48,720 nt of DNA, from positions 1-48,720 of the forward strand of contig JAHBYY010000032.1 of NCBI GenBank assembly GCA_019635715.1. The letters are read 5' to 3'. Shown piece after piece: positions 9,104 to 17,311 of this stretch (position 1 is its first letter; every line of letters begins with the position of its first letter). Origin of the DNA: Rhizobiaceae bacterium (GTDB lineage: Bacteria; Pseudomonadota; Alphaproteobacteria; Rhizobiales; Rhizobiaceae). The notes beneath the pieces were generated by a model. That model saw only the letters and a list, made by a program, of their open reading frames with translations, was not told the origin of the DNA and did no database searches. Made by a program: the position numbers and the translations under genes.

Positions 9104-9727
9104 TCACCTCCCCTTGCCGATGACGGAGCGCTGGGCAAGGTCGCCGCCGCGCCACAGATAGAGCGCCAGCAGCGGTGCCTCGCCGGTCCGCATGGAATGG
9201 CTGACGTCGGACGGATGATGGATAACTTCGCCGGCGTGGCGTGCCGCCGGCGCGGCGCCGCCCATGCTCCACAGCGTTCCGCCGGTCAGCGGAATGTAGA
9301 TTTCCTCGGCCGCATGGTGGTGGTCCGGATAGTGCGTCGCCGGACCGAGCAGCAGGAAGCCGGCGGCAATCGCCGCGCTGGCGAAATGGCCGCGCGTGCC
9401 TATCAATTCCATCCAGCCGTAATTCTCGAGAAAGGCCTCGCCGAAATCGCCGGCGCCATAGGTCTGGCCCCAGGCGAGTTCGTCGCCGCCGCCCGCCAGC
9501 GCCCGGGCCAGGGGCTGTTCGGGCAACCCCGTCCGCTCCGCGCAATCGTCGAGGAGGCGCAGGCAGGAAAGGCCGCGCGGCACCAGATCCCGCTCCGGCA
9601 GCGGGCCATCAAGCCCGTCCAGGAACCGCGCCGGAACCTCGCCCGCGCGCGGCTTCAGGTAGGCTCGCAATGAATCGAGGAGAAGGGCCGTCTTCGTCAC
9701 GCAGATCCCGTTCAGCAATTTTTGCAC
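9104..9727 (-). CDS. cupin protein of the DMSP-lyase family (DddQ/DddL-like)
   Basis: The C-terminal half (about residues 110-200) is a cupin barrel with the motif HYPDHHHAAEEIYIPLTGG (His132, His136-138, Glu142, Tyr144) and a second motif with His170, His171 and His177. The YPxHxHxxxExY pattern is that of the metal-dependent DMSP lyases DddQ, DddL, DddW and DddK, which cleave dimethylsulfoniopropionate to acrylate and dimethyl sulfide. Length (207 residues) fits. Rhizobial members are rarely tested, and another substrate is possible. The GTG start at 9727 is uncertain, with GTG 9700 as an alternative. The stop is 2 bp from the cobQ start, so they form one operon. Confidence 0.75.
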   Translation of the reverse strand: MQKLLNGICVTKTALLLDSLRAYLKPRAGEVPARFLDGLDGPLPERDLVPRGLSCLRLLDDCAERTGLPEQPLARALAGGGDELAWGQTYGAGDFGEAFLENYGWMELIGTRGHFASAAIAAGFLLLGPATHYPDHHHAAEEIYIPLTGGTLWSMGGAAPAARHAGEVIHHPSDVSHSMRTGEAPLLALYLWRGGDLAQRSVIGKGR

Positions 9728-9817
9728 AGCCGATGCGCGGCGGCGGTCGGGTTGCGCGGGCGCATCATTGGTCTAGATTGCCGCCGGCGCATAGCCAAAA
9801 ACGTCAGGGAGGACGCC

Positions 9818-10981
9818 ATGGACGCCGCCGTCGAGCCGACCGCGCAGTTCGAGCTCACCCCCGACCAATCGGCGATCCGCGACATGGCGGAGGCCTTCGC
9901 AGCCGACCGCATCGCCCCGTTTGCACTGGATTGGGACAAGCGCCGCCATTTCCCCGCCGACGTCATCCGTGAGACGGGTCCCCTCGGCCTCGGCGGTATC
10001 TATGTGCGCGACGATGTCGGCGGCTCCGGCCTCGGGCGCCTCGATGCGGTGCTGGTGTTCGAGGCGCTGTCGCGCGCCTGCCCCGGCTTCGCCGCCTTCG
10101 TATCGATCCACAACATGGTCGCCTGGATGATCGACCGCTTCGGCAGCGAGGAGCAGCGCCGGCGCTTCGTGCCCAGGCTCACCGCCACCGAATGGCTCGG
10201 CAGCTATTGCCTGACCGAGCCCGGCTCCGGCTCCGACGCCGCGGCGCTGAAGACGCGCGCCGTGCGCGACGGCGACTTTTATGTCGTCAACGGGACGAAA
10301 CAGTTCATCTCCGGCGCCGGCGACAGCGATCTCTACGCCGTCATGGTGCGCACCGGCGCGGAGGGTCCGAAGGGCATCTCGACCCTGCTCATCGAGAAGG
10401 ACACGCCGGGCCTCTCCTTCGGCGCGGTCGAAAACAAGATGGGCTGGCACATGCAGTCGACCCGTCAGGTCATCCTCACCGACTGCCGGGTGCCTGCCGC
10501 CAACCTGCTCTCCGAGGAAGGCGCCGGCTTTTCCATCGCCATGGCAGGGCTGGACGGCGGCCGTCTCAACATCGCCGCCTGTTCGCTCGGCGGCGCCCAG
10601 TCGGCGCTCGACAAGGCGGTGGCCTACGCGGCCGAGCGCAAGGCCTTCGGCAAGCCGATCGGCGAGTTCCAGTCGCTGCAGTTCAAGCTGGCCGACATGG
10701 AGACGGAACTGCAGGCGGCCCGCATCTTCCTCTACGCCGCCGCGACGCGGCTCGACCGCAAGGCGCATGACGCCGGCAAATGGTCGGCGATGGCCAAGCG
10801 CCTCGTCACCGACACCGGCTTCAAGGTCGCCAACGACGCCCTGCAGGTGCATGGCGGCTACGGCTATCTGCACGACTACGGCATCGAGAAACTGGTGCGC
10901 GACCTGCGCGTCCACCAGATCCTCGAAGGCACCAACGAGATCATGCGGCTGATCGTGGCCAGAAGTTTGGTAGGGCAGTAG
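9818..10981 (+). CDS. acyl-CoA dehydrogenase, isobutyryl-CoA dehydrogenase (ACAD8) type
   Basis: This is an FAD enzyme that introduces a 2,3-double bond into short branched acyl-CoA. Its 387 residues show the family signatures YCLTEPGSGSDAAALKT and QVHGGYGYLHDYGIEKLVRD, and the catalytic Glu in ILEGTNEIMR near the end. Together with the 3-hydroxyisobutyrate dehydrogenase downstream it points to valine breakdown. The ATG at 9818 has GGGAGG in front. The last codons and the stop lie inside the first units of an octamer repeat tract, so the repeat has replaced or extended the original C-terminus by a few residues. Confidence 0.9.
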   Translation: MDAAVEPTAQFELTPDQSAIRDMAEAFAADRIAPFALDWDKRRHFPADVIRETGPLGLGGIYVRDDVGGSGLGRLDAVLVFEALSRACPGFAAFVSIHNMVAWMIDRFGSEEQRRRFVPRLTATEWLGSYCLTEPGSGSDAAALKTRAVRDGDFYVVNGTKQFISGAGDSDLYAVMVRTGAEGPKGISTLLIEKDTPGLSFGAVENKMGWHMQSTRQVILTDCRVPAANLLSEEGAGFSIAMAGLDGGRLNIAACSLGGAQSALDKAVAYAAERKAFGKPIGEFQSLQFKLADMETELQAARIFLYAAATRLDRKAHDAGKWSAMAKRLVTDTGFKVANDALQVHGGYGYLHDYGIEKLVRDLRVHQILEGTNEIMRLIVARSLVGQ

Positions 10982-11023
10982 GGCAGTAGGGCAGTAGGGC
11001 AGTAGGGCAGTAGGGCAGTAGGG
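10971..11023 (+). repeat. tandem octamer tract TAGGGCAG x6
   Basis: There are six perfect copies of TAGGGCAG (10971-11018) followed by a partial unit. The tract carries the stop of the acyl-CoA dehydrogenase gene, and its end supplies the GGGAG in front of the four-helix-bundle ATG. A related tract in inverted orientation lies on the other side of that gene. Confidence 0.95.
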
Positions 11024-11026
11024 AGA

Positions 11027-11395
11027 ATGCCGGCCAGGATTGATTCGTACAGGGATTTGATCGTCTGGCAGCAGGCGTTGGATCTCGCTGTCTCGATCTA
11101 CGCCGAAACGAGAACCTGGCCGAAGGATGAGCTATACGGCCTGACCAGCCAGGTCCGGCGCGCTGCCACCTCGGTCCCCGCAAATATCGCGGAGGGCTAT
11201 GGGCGCGACAACCAGGAATCTTACCTGCAGTTTCTCCGGATTGCACAAGGATCGCTGAAGGAACTCGAGACCCACCTTATCGTCGCCGTTCGCGTCGGCA
11301 TCGCAGACCAGGCGAGCGTCGAACCCTTGATGGTCTTGAGTGAAAGTGTGGGCAAGCTTCTCCGCCTCCTGATCCACAAGCTCTCGAGCGGATAG
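11027..11395 (+). CDS. four-helix-bundle protein (23S rRNA intervening-sequence protein family)
   Basis: This 122-residue protein has the hallmarks of the family: DLIVWQQALDLAVSIYAET, LTSQVRRAATSVPANIAEGYGR and SYLQFLRIAQGSLKELETHL. The bundle is also found in the Avd accessory protein of diversity-generating retroelements. Relatives are encoded within intervening sequences of 23S rRNA genes and as free-standing copies; their biochemical role is unsettled. Here the gene separates two valine-catabolism genes and is bracketed by inverted octamer tracts, which suggests it arrived as a unit. The ribosome binding site comes from the upstream tract. I see no reverse transcriptase or variable repeat nearby. 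Confidence 0.88.
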   Translation: MPARIDSYRDLIVWQQALDLAVSIYAETRTWPKDELYGLTSQVRRAATSVPANIAEGYGRDNQESYLQFLRIAQGSLKELETHLIVAVRVGIADQASVEPLMVLSESVGKLLRLLIHKLSSG

Positions 11396-11423
11396 CCCTC
11401 CTGCCCTCCTGCCCTCCTGCCCT
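11396..11423 (-). repeat. tandem octamer tract CCCTCCTG x3.5, inverted partner of the upstream tract
   Basis: There are three perfect copies of CCCTCCTG (11396-11419) plus CCCT. Read on the other strand the unit is CAGGAGGG, one base different from CAGTAGGG in the tract upstream of the four-helix-bundle gene. The tract begins directly at that gene's stop codon. Confidence 0.92.
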
Positions 11424-11443
11424 AAACGAAGGACTCGCTCCCA

Positions 11444-12328
11444 ATGACCACCATCGCATTCATCGGCCTCGGCAACATGGGCAATCCGATGGCGGCCAAT
11501 CTGGTGAAGGCCGGGCATACGGTGCTCGGCTTCGACCTCGTGCCCGAAAACCTCGCCGCGGCACGCGGCAACGGCGTGACCGTGATGGCGGATGCCGGCG
11601 CGGCCGTGCGGGACGCCGATGTCGTGATCACCATGCTGCCGGCGGGAAAGCATGTCGTCTCGGTCTACGAGGACATCGCCGCTCGGGCGAAGAAGGATGC
11701 TTTGTTCATTGATTCCTCGACGATCGACATAGAGTCCGCGCGCAAGGCGCACGAAATAGCCGACCGCCACGGCCATCTGTCGGTCGATGCGCCGGTGTCG
11801 GGCGGCACAGGCGGCGCGACCGCCGGCACGCTCACCTTCATGGCCGGCGGCTCGCAGGACGCTTTCGCCAGGGCGGAACCGGTGCTGAAGCCGATGGCCG
11901 GGCGTATCGTCCATTGCGGCGAGGCAGGCGCCGGCCAGGCGGCGAAGATCTGCAACAACATGATCCTCGGCATCTCGATGATCGGCGTGGCGGAAGCCTT
12001 CGTGCTGGCCGAGAAGATCGGCCTGTCGCATCAGGCGCTGTTCGACGTCGCCTCGACCTCGTCGGGACAATGCTGGTCGCTGACCACCTATTGTCCGGTG
12101 CCGGGTCCGGTTCCCACCTCGCCGGCCAACCGCGACTATGCCCCCGGCTTCGCCGCCGCGCTGATGCTCAAGGATCTGTCGCTGGCCCAGGATGCCGCCC
12201 GCTCCGCCGGAGCCGCGACGCCGCTCGGCGCGCAGGCGGCCCAGCTCTACGCGCTGTTTTCCGGCCAGGGGCACGGCGGCGTCGACTTCTCCGGCATCGT
12301 CCGCATGCTGCGCGGTGACCCTGCGTAA
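11444..12328 (+). CDS. mmsB: 3-hydroxyisobutyrate dehydrogenase
   Basis: It oxidises 3-hydroxyisobutyrate to methylmalonate semialdehyde with NAD+ in valine catabolism. The 294-residue protein shows the nucleotide-binding start FIGLGNMGNPMAANL, the substrate motif DAPVSGGTGGATAGTL and the catalytic-lysine region GAGQAAKICNNM. A GAAGGA site lies upstream of the ATG. It probably once followed the acyl-CoA dehydrogenase directly; the four-helix-bundle cassette now lies between. A weak hairpin (TTTTCCG at 12347, CGGAAAA at 12362) follows the stop. Confidence 0.93.
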   Translation: MTTIAFIGLGNMGNPMAANLVKAGHTVLGFDLVPENLAAARGNGVTVMADAGAAVRDADVVITMLPAGKHVVSVYEDIAARAKKDALFIDSSTIDIESARKAHEIADRHGHLSVDAPVSGGTGGATAGTLTFMAGGSQDAFARAEPVLKPMAGRIVHCGEAGAGQAAKICNNMILGISMIGVAEAFVLAEKIGLSHQALFDVASTSSGQCWSLTTYCPVPGPVPTSPANRDYAPGFAAALMLKDLSLAQDAARSAGAATPLGAQAAQLYALFSGQGHGGVDFSGIVRMLRGDPA

Positions 12329-12723
12329 CCATCGGAAGGCAAAGATTTTTCCGACCTTTACCGGAAAAGTGCCGGAATTCAGTTTTGCTTAAGGTCTCGA
12401 TAACCGGGCGGTAAGATTGTCCCGCTAGAAGAGATGACAGAACGGTGATCGCAATCGTTCGCCCGCTCCGGATCAGGTCTCGCGTACCGGAGCTGTTTTC
12501 TTCGCGCTGTTGTGCGTAGCGAAGGCCATGCGTAGTTTTGGCAAGAGCCGTGTTCGGCCGCATGTCGGCGAACGCGGCTTTCGCCTGTTCACATGTCCCC
12601 AACGGTTCAGGCGTGCGGCATCGGCTCGGCGGTCAGCGTCGCCGTGCCTCCGAACCTCTTCTGGTCATGGCAATCGCCGCTGCAGGGCCAAGCCGATTGC
12701 CGAAGCGCGCCGGATGGTTCCGC
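12329..12723. other. intergenic stretch between convergent mmsB and the AhpD-like gene
   Basis: Nearly 400 bp without a supported gene. Overlapping short frames have no recognisable domain or good start. Apart from the small hairpin just after mmsB I see no structured element or RNA gene. Confidence 0.45.
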
Positions 12724-13125
12724 TCACCGCGGCTCGAACTGCGGATCGACCGGCGGCTTCAGCCCGTTGACCAGCCGGTTCGTCTCGTTCGCCATGCCGA
12801 CCACCGCCAGCAATTCCATGAACTGCGCATCGCTCATGCCCTTGGCGCGGGCCGAAGCGGTGTGCGAATAGGTGCAGTATTCGCAGCCGTTGGTAGCCGA
12901 GACGGCGATATAAATCAGTTCCTTGGTCAGCGGGTCGAGCGCGCCCGGCGCCATCACCTGCTTCACCGACTCCCAGGTGCGCTTGAGCGTCGCCGGGTCG
13001 TTAGCAAGCACCTTCCAGAAATTGTTGATCCAGTCGCTCTTGCGGGTCGCCATGATATCGTCGAACACGGCGCGCACCTCGGCGCCGGCGGCCTCGTATT
13101 CGATCATCGGGACGAGCGGCGTCAT
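12724..13125 (-). CDS. carboxymuconolactone decarboxylase / AhpD-family protein
   Basis: This 133-residue all-helical protein has the redox-active motif CEYCTYSH (Cys81, Cys84, His88), as in AhpD-type peroxidase partners. The ATG at 13125 (MTPLVPMIEYE) has GGAG upstream; the longer frame adds residues without family resemblance. It lies 49 bp after the aminotransferase stop on the same strand and is probably the last gene of that unit. Its specific partner is unknown. Such proteins often handle peroxide, which a sarcosine-oxidase-type enzyme such as the one upstream would generate; that link is inference. Confidence 0.88.
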   Translation of the reverse strand: MTPLVPMIEYEAAGAEVRAVFDDIMATRKSDWINNFWKVLANDPATLKRTWESVKQVMAPGALDPLTKELIYIAVSATNGCEYCTYSHTASARAKGMSDAQFMELLAVVGMANETNRLVNGLKPPVDPQFEPR

Positions 13126-13174
13126 GGCGTTCTCCAGCAGGTCGAACGGCGGGGACGCGCCCCGCCTTCGCACA

Positions 13175-14557
13175 TCATTTCTTCTTGGAAAGGTCGGCAA
13201 GCGCCAGGTCGAGCGCTTTGGCGATACGCTCGCCGGCAAGGTCGACGGTGGCGCGCGTCCACATGATCGGCGGCGACAGGATCATCGTGTCGCCGGTCGC
13301 CCGCATCATCATCCCCTGCGCGATGGCATGGTCGCGGATCACCACGGCCGCCGACCCGTCCGGCTTGAAGCGCTCGCGCGTGCCCTTGTCCTTGACGATC
13401 TCGATGGCGCCCATCAGCCCGATCGAGCGGACCTCTCCGACCAGCGGATGGTCGGCGACCCGCTCGCGCAGCATCTGCGCGAAATAGGGCCCGGTGTCGT
13501 CGCGCACGCGCTCGACCAGTCCCTCCTTCTCGATGATCTCGAGGTTCGCCAGGCCGACGGCGCAGGCCACGGGGTGGCCCGAATAGGTGTAGCCATGGTT
13601 GAACTCGCCGCCCTTCTCCTCCAGCACCCTTGCGATGCGGTCGCCGACGAGCAGCGCCGACAGCGGCTGGTAGCCGGACGTCAGCGCCTTCGCGGTGGTC
13701 ATCGTGTCGGGTTCGATGCCGTAGGTTTGCGCTGCGAACCAGTTGCCGGTGCGGCCATAGCCGGTGATCACCTCGTCGAGCATCAGCAGCACGTCGTATT
13801 TGCGGCAGATGCGCTCGATCTCCGGCCAGTAGCTGGCGGGCGGGATCTTGACGCCGCCGGCGCCCATCACCGGCTCGCCGATGAAGGCGGCCACCGTTTC
13901 GGGTCCGGCTTCAAGGATCGCATCCTCGACCGCCTTCGCGGCGCGCAGCCCGAAATCATGATCGCTCTCGCCCGGCAGGGCGAGTTCAAAGGCATAGGGC
14001 ATCATCACATGCACGATGTTGGGCACGGCGCCGCCGAGCTGCTTGTGCATGTTCTCCATGCCGCCGAGCGACGTGCCGGCCACCGTCGAGCCGTGATAGG
14101 CGTTCTTTCGCGAGATGATGCGGTTCTTCTCGGGCTTGCCTTCGAGCGCCCAGTAGTGGCGCACCAGCCTGAGCGCCGTGTCGTTGGCCTCAGAGCCGGA
14201 CGAGCCGAAGAACACCTGGCGGAGCGATTTCGGCGCGATCTCGGCGATCTTCTGGGCGAGCAATGCCGGCGTCGGCGTCGTGCAGCGGAAGAAGGAATTG
14301 TAGTAGGGCAGCTCCTTCATCTGCTTGTAGGCAGCCTCGGCAAGTTCGTTGCGCCCGTAGCCGATGTTGACGCACCACAGGCCGGCCATGCCGTCGAGGA
14401 TCTCGTTGCCCTCGGCGTCGTAGACGAACGGCCCATCGGCGCGCACGATCATCCGTGTTCCGGCGGCGCGCAGATCCTTGTGGTCGGTGAACGGATGGAG
14501 GTGGTGCGCGGCGTCGATCTGCTGCAGTTGCTTCAGCGAATAGTTCTGGTAGGTCAT
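13175..14557 (-). CDS. class-III (omega-) aminotransferase
   Basis: This is a PLP enzyme of 460 residues. It shows LDGMAGLWCVNIGYG near the start, FFGSSGSEANDTALRLVRHYW (about 117-136), the DEVITGYGRTGNW cofactor-binding Asp region (261-273) and Lys290 in TTAKALTSGYQPLSA as the internal aldimine lysine. The family includes beta-alanine, taurine, putrescine and other omega-amine pyruvate transaminases; the sequence alone does not decide among them. GAGGG lies in front of the ATG at 14557. It sits on the same strand as the MFS and SolA-like genes, suggesting breakdown of an amine or N-methylated amino acid. Confidence 0.9.
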   Translation of the reverse strand: MTYQNYSLKQLQQIDAAHHLHPFTDHKDLRAAGTRMIVRADGPFVYDAEGNEILDGMAGLWCVNIGYGRNELAEAAYKQMKELPYYNSFFRCTTPTPALLAQKIAEIAPKSLRQVFFGSSGSEANDTALRLVRHYWALEGKPEKNRIISRKNAYHGSTVAGTSLGGMENMHKQLGGAVPNIVHVMMPYAFELALPGESDHDFGLRAAKAVEDAILEAGPETVAAFIGEPVMGAGGVKIPPASYWPEIERICRKYDVLLMLDEVITGYGRTGNWFAAQTYGIEPDTMTTAKALTSGYQPLSALLVGDRIARVLEEKGGEFNHGYTYSGHPVACAVGLANLEIIEKEGLVERVRDDTGPYFAQMLRERVADHPLVGEVRSIGLMGAIEIVKDKGTRERFKPDGSAAVVIRDHAIAQGMMMRATGDTMILSPPIMWTRATVDLAGERIAKALDLALADLSKKK

Positions 14558-14759
14558 GGCGTTAAACCCTCTTCTTGAATCAATCCGGCAATGCCGGCGC
14601 GAATTCAGGAGAGGGAGACAGGCGGGGAATAGCCGATGCGGGCGCACAGGCGCAGCAGCTCGGCGTGGATCGTTCGCCGCGACGGCGTCGATGCCGAGCC
14701 CTTTTTTCCGTGCCGCCTGCTGGACATGGTGCGACTGTAGACGAGAGGCGCGGCTCCCT

Positions 14760-15959
14760 TCAAGACCGGGTCCGCTGCAGCGACCGGAAAGCCACGAAGG
14801 CAACGAGCAGCGCGCTCAGACCGGCGATGACGGCGGGCAGCCCGAGCGGGCCGATCGTCTGCATCAGCGTACCGGCGATCGGCGGCCCGACGATGCCGCC
14901 CGCTCCCCACATCAGCGCGAAGGCGGCGTTGCCGGCGACCAGCATCGAGCCCCGGAACCGCTCGCCAAGCTCGACCAGCGCCATCGTATAGACCCCGTAG
15001 CCGACGCCGCCCATGACGACCAGCACGAGCCAGAGCGGTGGCGTGCCGATCAGCACCGGCAGCAGCAGCGCGCATGTCGCGGTGGCCAGCGCACACGATA
15101 CCATCATGGGGCGCCCGCCGAACCGTTCCGCCAACAGGCCGAGTGGGATTTGCAGCACGATGTTGCCCAGCGAAAGCGCCGTCACCAGCGCCGGAAGGGT
15201 CGCCTCGGCCATGCCGTAGGCCGTGCCGAACACCGGCATCAGCGAATAGGTGCTCTGCTGGGCAGCCGCCGAGACCAGAACGGCGACCAGCAGCGCCGGC
15301 GCCAGTCGCGCAAAACCGGCGACCCCGCTCGCCGCGCTGTCGTCGCTCTCGAAGCCGGTCAGCCCGCGCGACACGATCGCCAGCACCGCGGCGCACAGGC
15401 AGAATGCCGAAATGCCGACGAGGAACGGCGGCCATCCGTCGGTGCCGACGGCCGCCAGCCCGAGCGGCCCGACCGCATAGCCGGCACCCATGACGGCGTT
15501 GAAGACGCCCATAACCCGGCCTCGGCGCGCAGGCGGCGCGAGCGCCAGCGCCCAGACCTCGCCCAGCACGTAGAGCGGGTTGATCACCACGCCGATCAGG
15601 AAGCGCACGACATACCATGCCACCCAGTTCTGCAGGAGCGCCACCGCCAGGAAGCACAGCGCGCCGCTGACCGCGCAGAGCACGGCAAGGTTGCGCGCGC
15701 CGAGGCTGCGGACCGCCCACGGGATGAAGCCGGCCGACAGGATCAGTCCGATCGGCATCATCGCCGCGGACAGCCCGATCAGCGCCGGCGACATCCCCTG
15801 CTTCTGCATCAGGATGGTGAACAGCGGGTAGCTCAGCCCCTGCGCGGCGCCGAACACGGCGAGCGCCGCCGTGACGCCCATCAATTGCGCCCAGCGCGTC
15901 GCGGGCTCGACAGGCGCCTCGCCGCCGGCCGCCTCCGACCGCTGTTGTCCTGAATCCAT
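14760..15959 (-). CDS. major facilitator superfamily transporter
   Basis: This 399-residue inner-membrane protein has about 12 hydrophobic segments and MFS loop signatures (MPIGLILSAGFIPWAVRSLGARN; GLLAERFGGRPMM). It resembles sugar/multidrug-type MFS proteins of the YcaD kind. The substrate is not evident. It lies between the SolA-like oxidase and the aminotransferase on the same strand, so it may take up or export their substrate. About 200 bp separate it from the aminotransferase. Confidence 0.88.
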   Translation of the reverse strand: MDSGQQRSEAAGGEAPVEPATRWAQLMGVTAALAVFGAAQGLSYPLFTILMQKQGMSPALIGLSAAMMPIGLILSAGFIPWAVRSLGARNLAVLCAVSGALCFLAVALLQNWVAWYVVRFLIGVVINPLYVLGEVWALALAPPARRGRVMGVFNAVMGAGYAVGPLGLAAVGTDGWPPFLVGISAFCLCAAVLAIVSRGLTGFESDDSAASGVAGFARLAPALLVAVLVSAAAQQSTYSLMPVFGTAYGMAEATLPALVTALSLGNIVLQIPLGLLAERFGGRPMMVSCALATATCALLLPVLIGTPPLWLVLVVMGGVGYGVYTMALVELGERFRGSMLVAGNAAFALMWGAGGIVGPPIAGTLMQTIGPLGLPAVIAGLSALLVAFVAFRSLQRTRS

Positions 15960-16053
15960 GAAGTCCCCGGAAGGTCAGCGAATCGGCCTTCCGTCGCTGT
16001 CGCCGAAATTTGCCACAGGGGCAGGAGCGCGCCTTGAGACAGCGCCGACCAGC

Positions 16054-17214
16054 CTATCGACCAGCCGGATCGGCGAAACGCCCGATCCGGAAGCGGCTGA
16101 TATCGTGTCCGGTCTCGCCCTCGAGAGCGAGATCGGCCAGCACCTCGCCGATGACGCTCGCGAACTTGAAGCCGTGTCCCGAACACGGAGAGGCGATGAC
16201 GATACGCGGATCTGCCGGCGACCGGTCGATGACGAAGTCCTCGTCGGGCGTCATCGTGTAGATACAGGTCTTCATGGCGACGAGATCGCCCGCCCCGTCC
16301 GGCAGGAACCGCTCCAGGAAGGACCGCGTGCGCGCCTCGTCGGCGGGTCCCGCATCCTGCCGCGCATCGTCGGCATGGACAATTCGGCCGCTGGAGAAAT
16401 GCGATGCGCATTTGAAACCCGTGCCGACGAAATCCGGGAAGCCGTAGACGATGTCGTCCTCGTTCTCGACCGCGAACACCGGCAACGCGCCGAGGCCGAA
16501 CAGCTCCGGTCGCTTCGGCCGGTACCAGGTGAGCGCCATCCGCGACAGGGACAGCACTGGCCGCAGCTCCGGCACGATGTCGGCGATCCATCCGCCGGCG
16601 CAGACCACGACCGCGCCAGCCTCGATGGTGCGGGTTTCGCAGACGATCCGGATGCTGGCCGCGCCCGGCTCGATGCCGAGCACCTTGGTTTCGGTCAGGA
16701 TCTCGGCGCCGTCGGCGCGGGCAGTCTGGATGTACAAGGCGCTCGCAAGATCGGCTTTGACGATGCCGCCCTGCGGCTGCCACATCGCGCGATAGCCGTC
16801 GGGCAGAAGGATGGCGGGAAAGCGCCGCCGCACCTCGGACGGTTCGAGCAGTTCATGGTCGATGTCATGCAGCCGGCAGGCTGCGAGCGAGCCCTCGACG
16901 AGCACGCCGCCCGGGTGGCCCGCCTCGACGATGCCGGTCGTGACGAGCACGCTCTCGCCGGTACGCCGCTCCAGCGCATTCCAGTTCTCATAGGCACGCC
17001 GGACCAGCGGCACGTAGGACGGATGCTCGAAATAGCCGAGGCGGATGGCGCGCGACTCACCATGCGAGGAACCGCGCTCGTGGCCGAGCCGGAAACGCTC
17101 GATCCCGACGACCCGCTTGCCGCGCGCCGCCAGATGCGAGAGCGCCGCCGACCCCATCGCGCCGAGGCCGATGACGGCGACATCGTAGGCCGGCCCCCGC
17201 GCTTCCGTCGCCAT
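16054..17214 (-). CDS. solA: SolA / monomeric sarcosine oxidase-type flavoprotein
   Basis: It oxidatively demethylates an N-methyl amino acid (sarcosine, N-methyltryptophan or similar), giving formaldehyde, peroxide and the free amino acid. The 386-residue protein shows the dinucleotide-binding GLGAMGSAALSHLA, the ERF...GSSHGESRAIRLGYFEHPSYVPL region of the family, and Cys in SPCSGHGFKFAS, the position that covalently binds FAD in monomeric sarcosine oxidase. It is divergent from MttB homologue 1 with only about 97 bp between, so one promoter region probably serves both. Which N-methyl substrate it uses is not shown; betaine-derived dimethylglycine or sarcosine fits the context. Confidence 0.87.
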   Translation of the reverse strand: MATEARGPAYDVAVIGLGAMGSAALSHLAARGKRVVGIERFRLGHERGSSHGESRAIRLGYFEHPSYVPLVRRAYENWNALERRTGESVLVTTGIVEAGHPGGVLVEGSLAACRLHDIDHELLEPSEVRRRFPAILLPDGYRAMWQPQGGIVKADLASALYIQTARADGAEILTETKVLGIEPGAASIRIVCETRTIEAGAVVVCAGGWIADIVPELRPVLSLSRMALTWYRPKRPELFGLGALPVFAVENEDDIVYGFPDFVGTGFKCASHFSSGRIVHADDARQDAGPADEARTRSFLERFLPDGAGDLVAMKTCIYTMTPDEDFVIDRSPADPRIVIASPCSGHGFKFASVIGEVLADLALEGETGHDISRFRIGRFADPAGR

Positions 17215-17311
17215 GTCGCTTCCCTCGCGCTACTTGTCGCCGCCTCCGTACCCGCTGCCGGGCGTCCGGTCCATTATGCGATCCGAATTCGCATCCCGAA
17301 CGAGACCCGCC

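Noticed and set aside
9728-9817. Cobalamin riboswitch upstream of the cupin/cobQ unit
   Set aside because: The gap is only about 90 bp and shows no B12-box-like core; it is too short for the full element.
10971-11423. CRISPR array
   Set aside because: The repeat units are 8 bp with no spacers, and no cas gene is present; they are simple tandem tracts.
10971-11423. Diversity-generating retroelement around the Avd-like four-helix-bundle protein
   Set aside because: No reverse transcriptase and no template/variable repeat pair is visible nearby.
12923-14578. Forward frame over the aminotransferase
   Set aside because: Antisense to a secure class-III aminotransferase.
14605-14727. 40-residue reverse ORF between the MFS and aminotransferase genes
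   Set aside because: No ribosome binding site and no recognisable family; it is most likely chance in a 200-bp gap.
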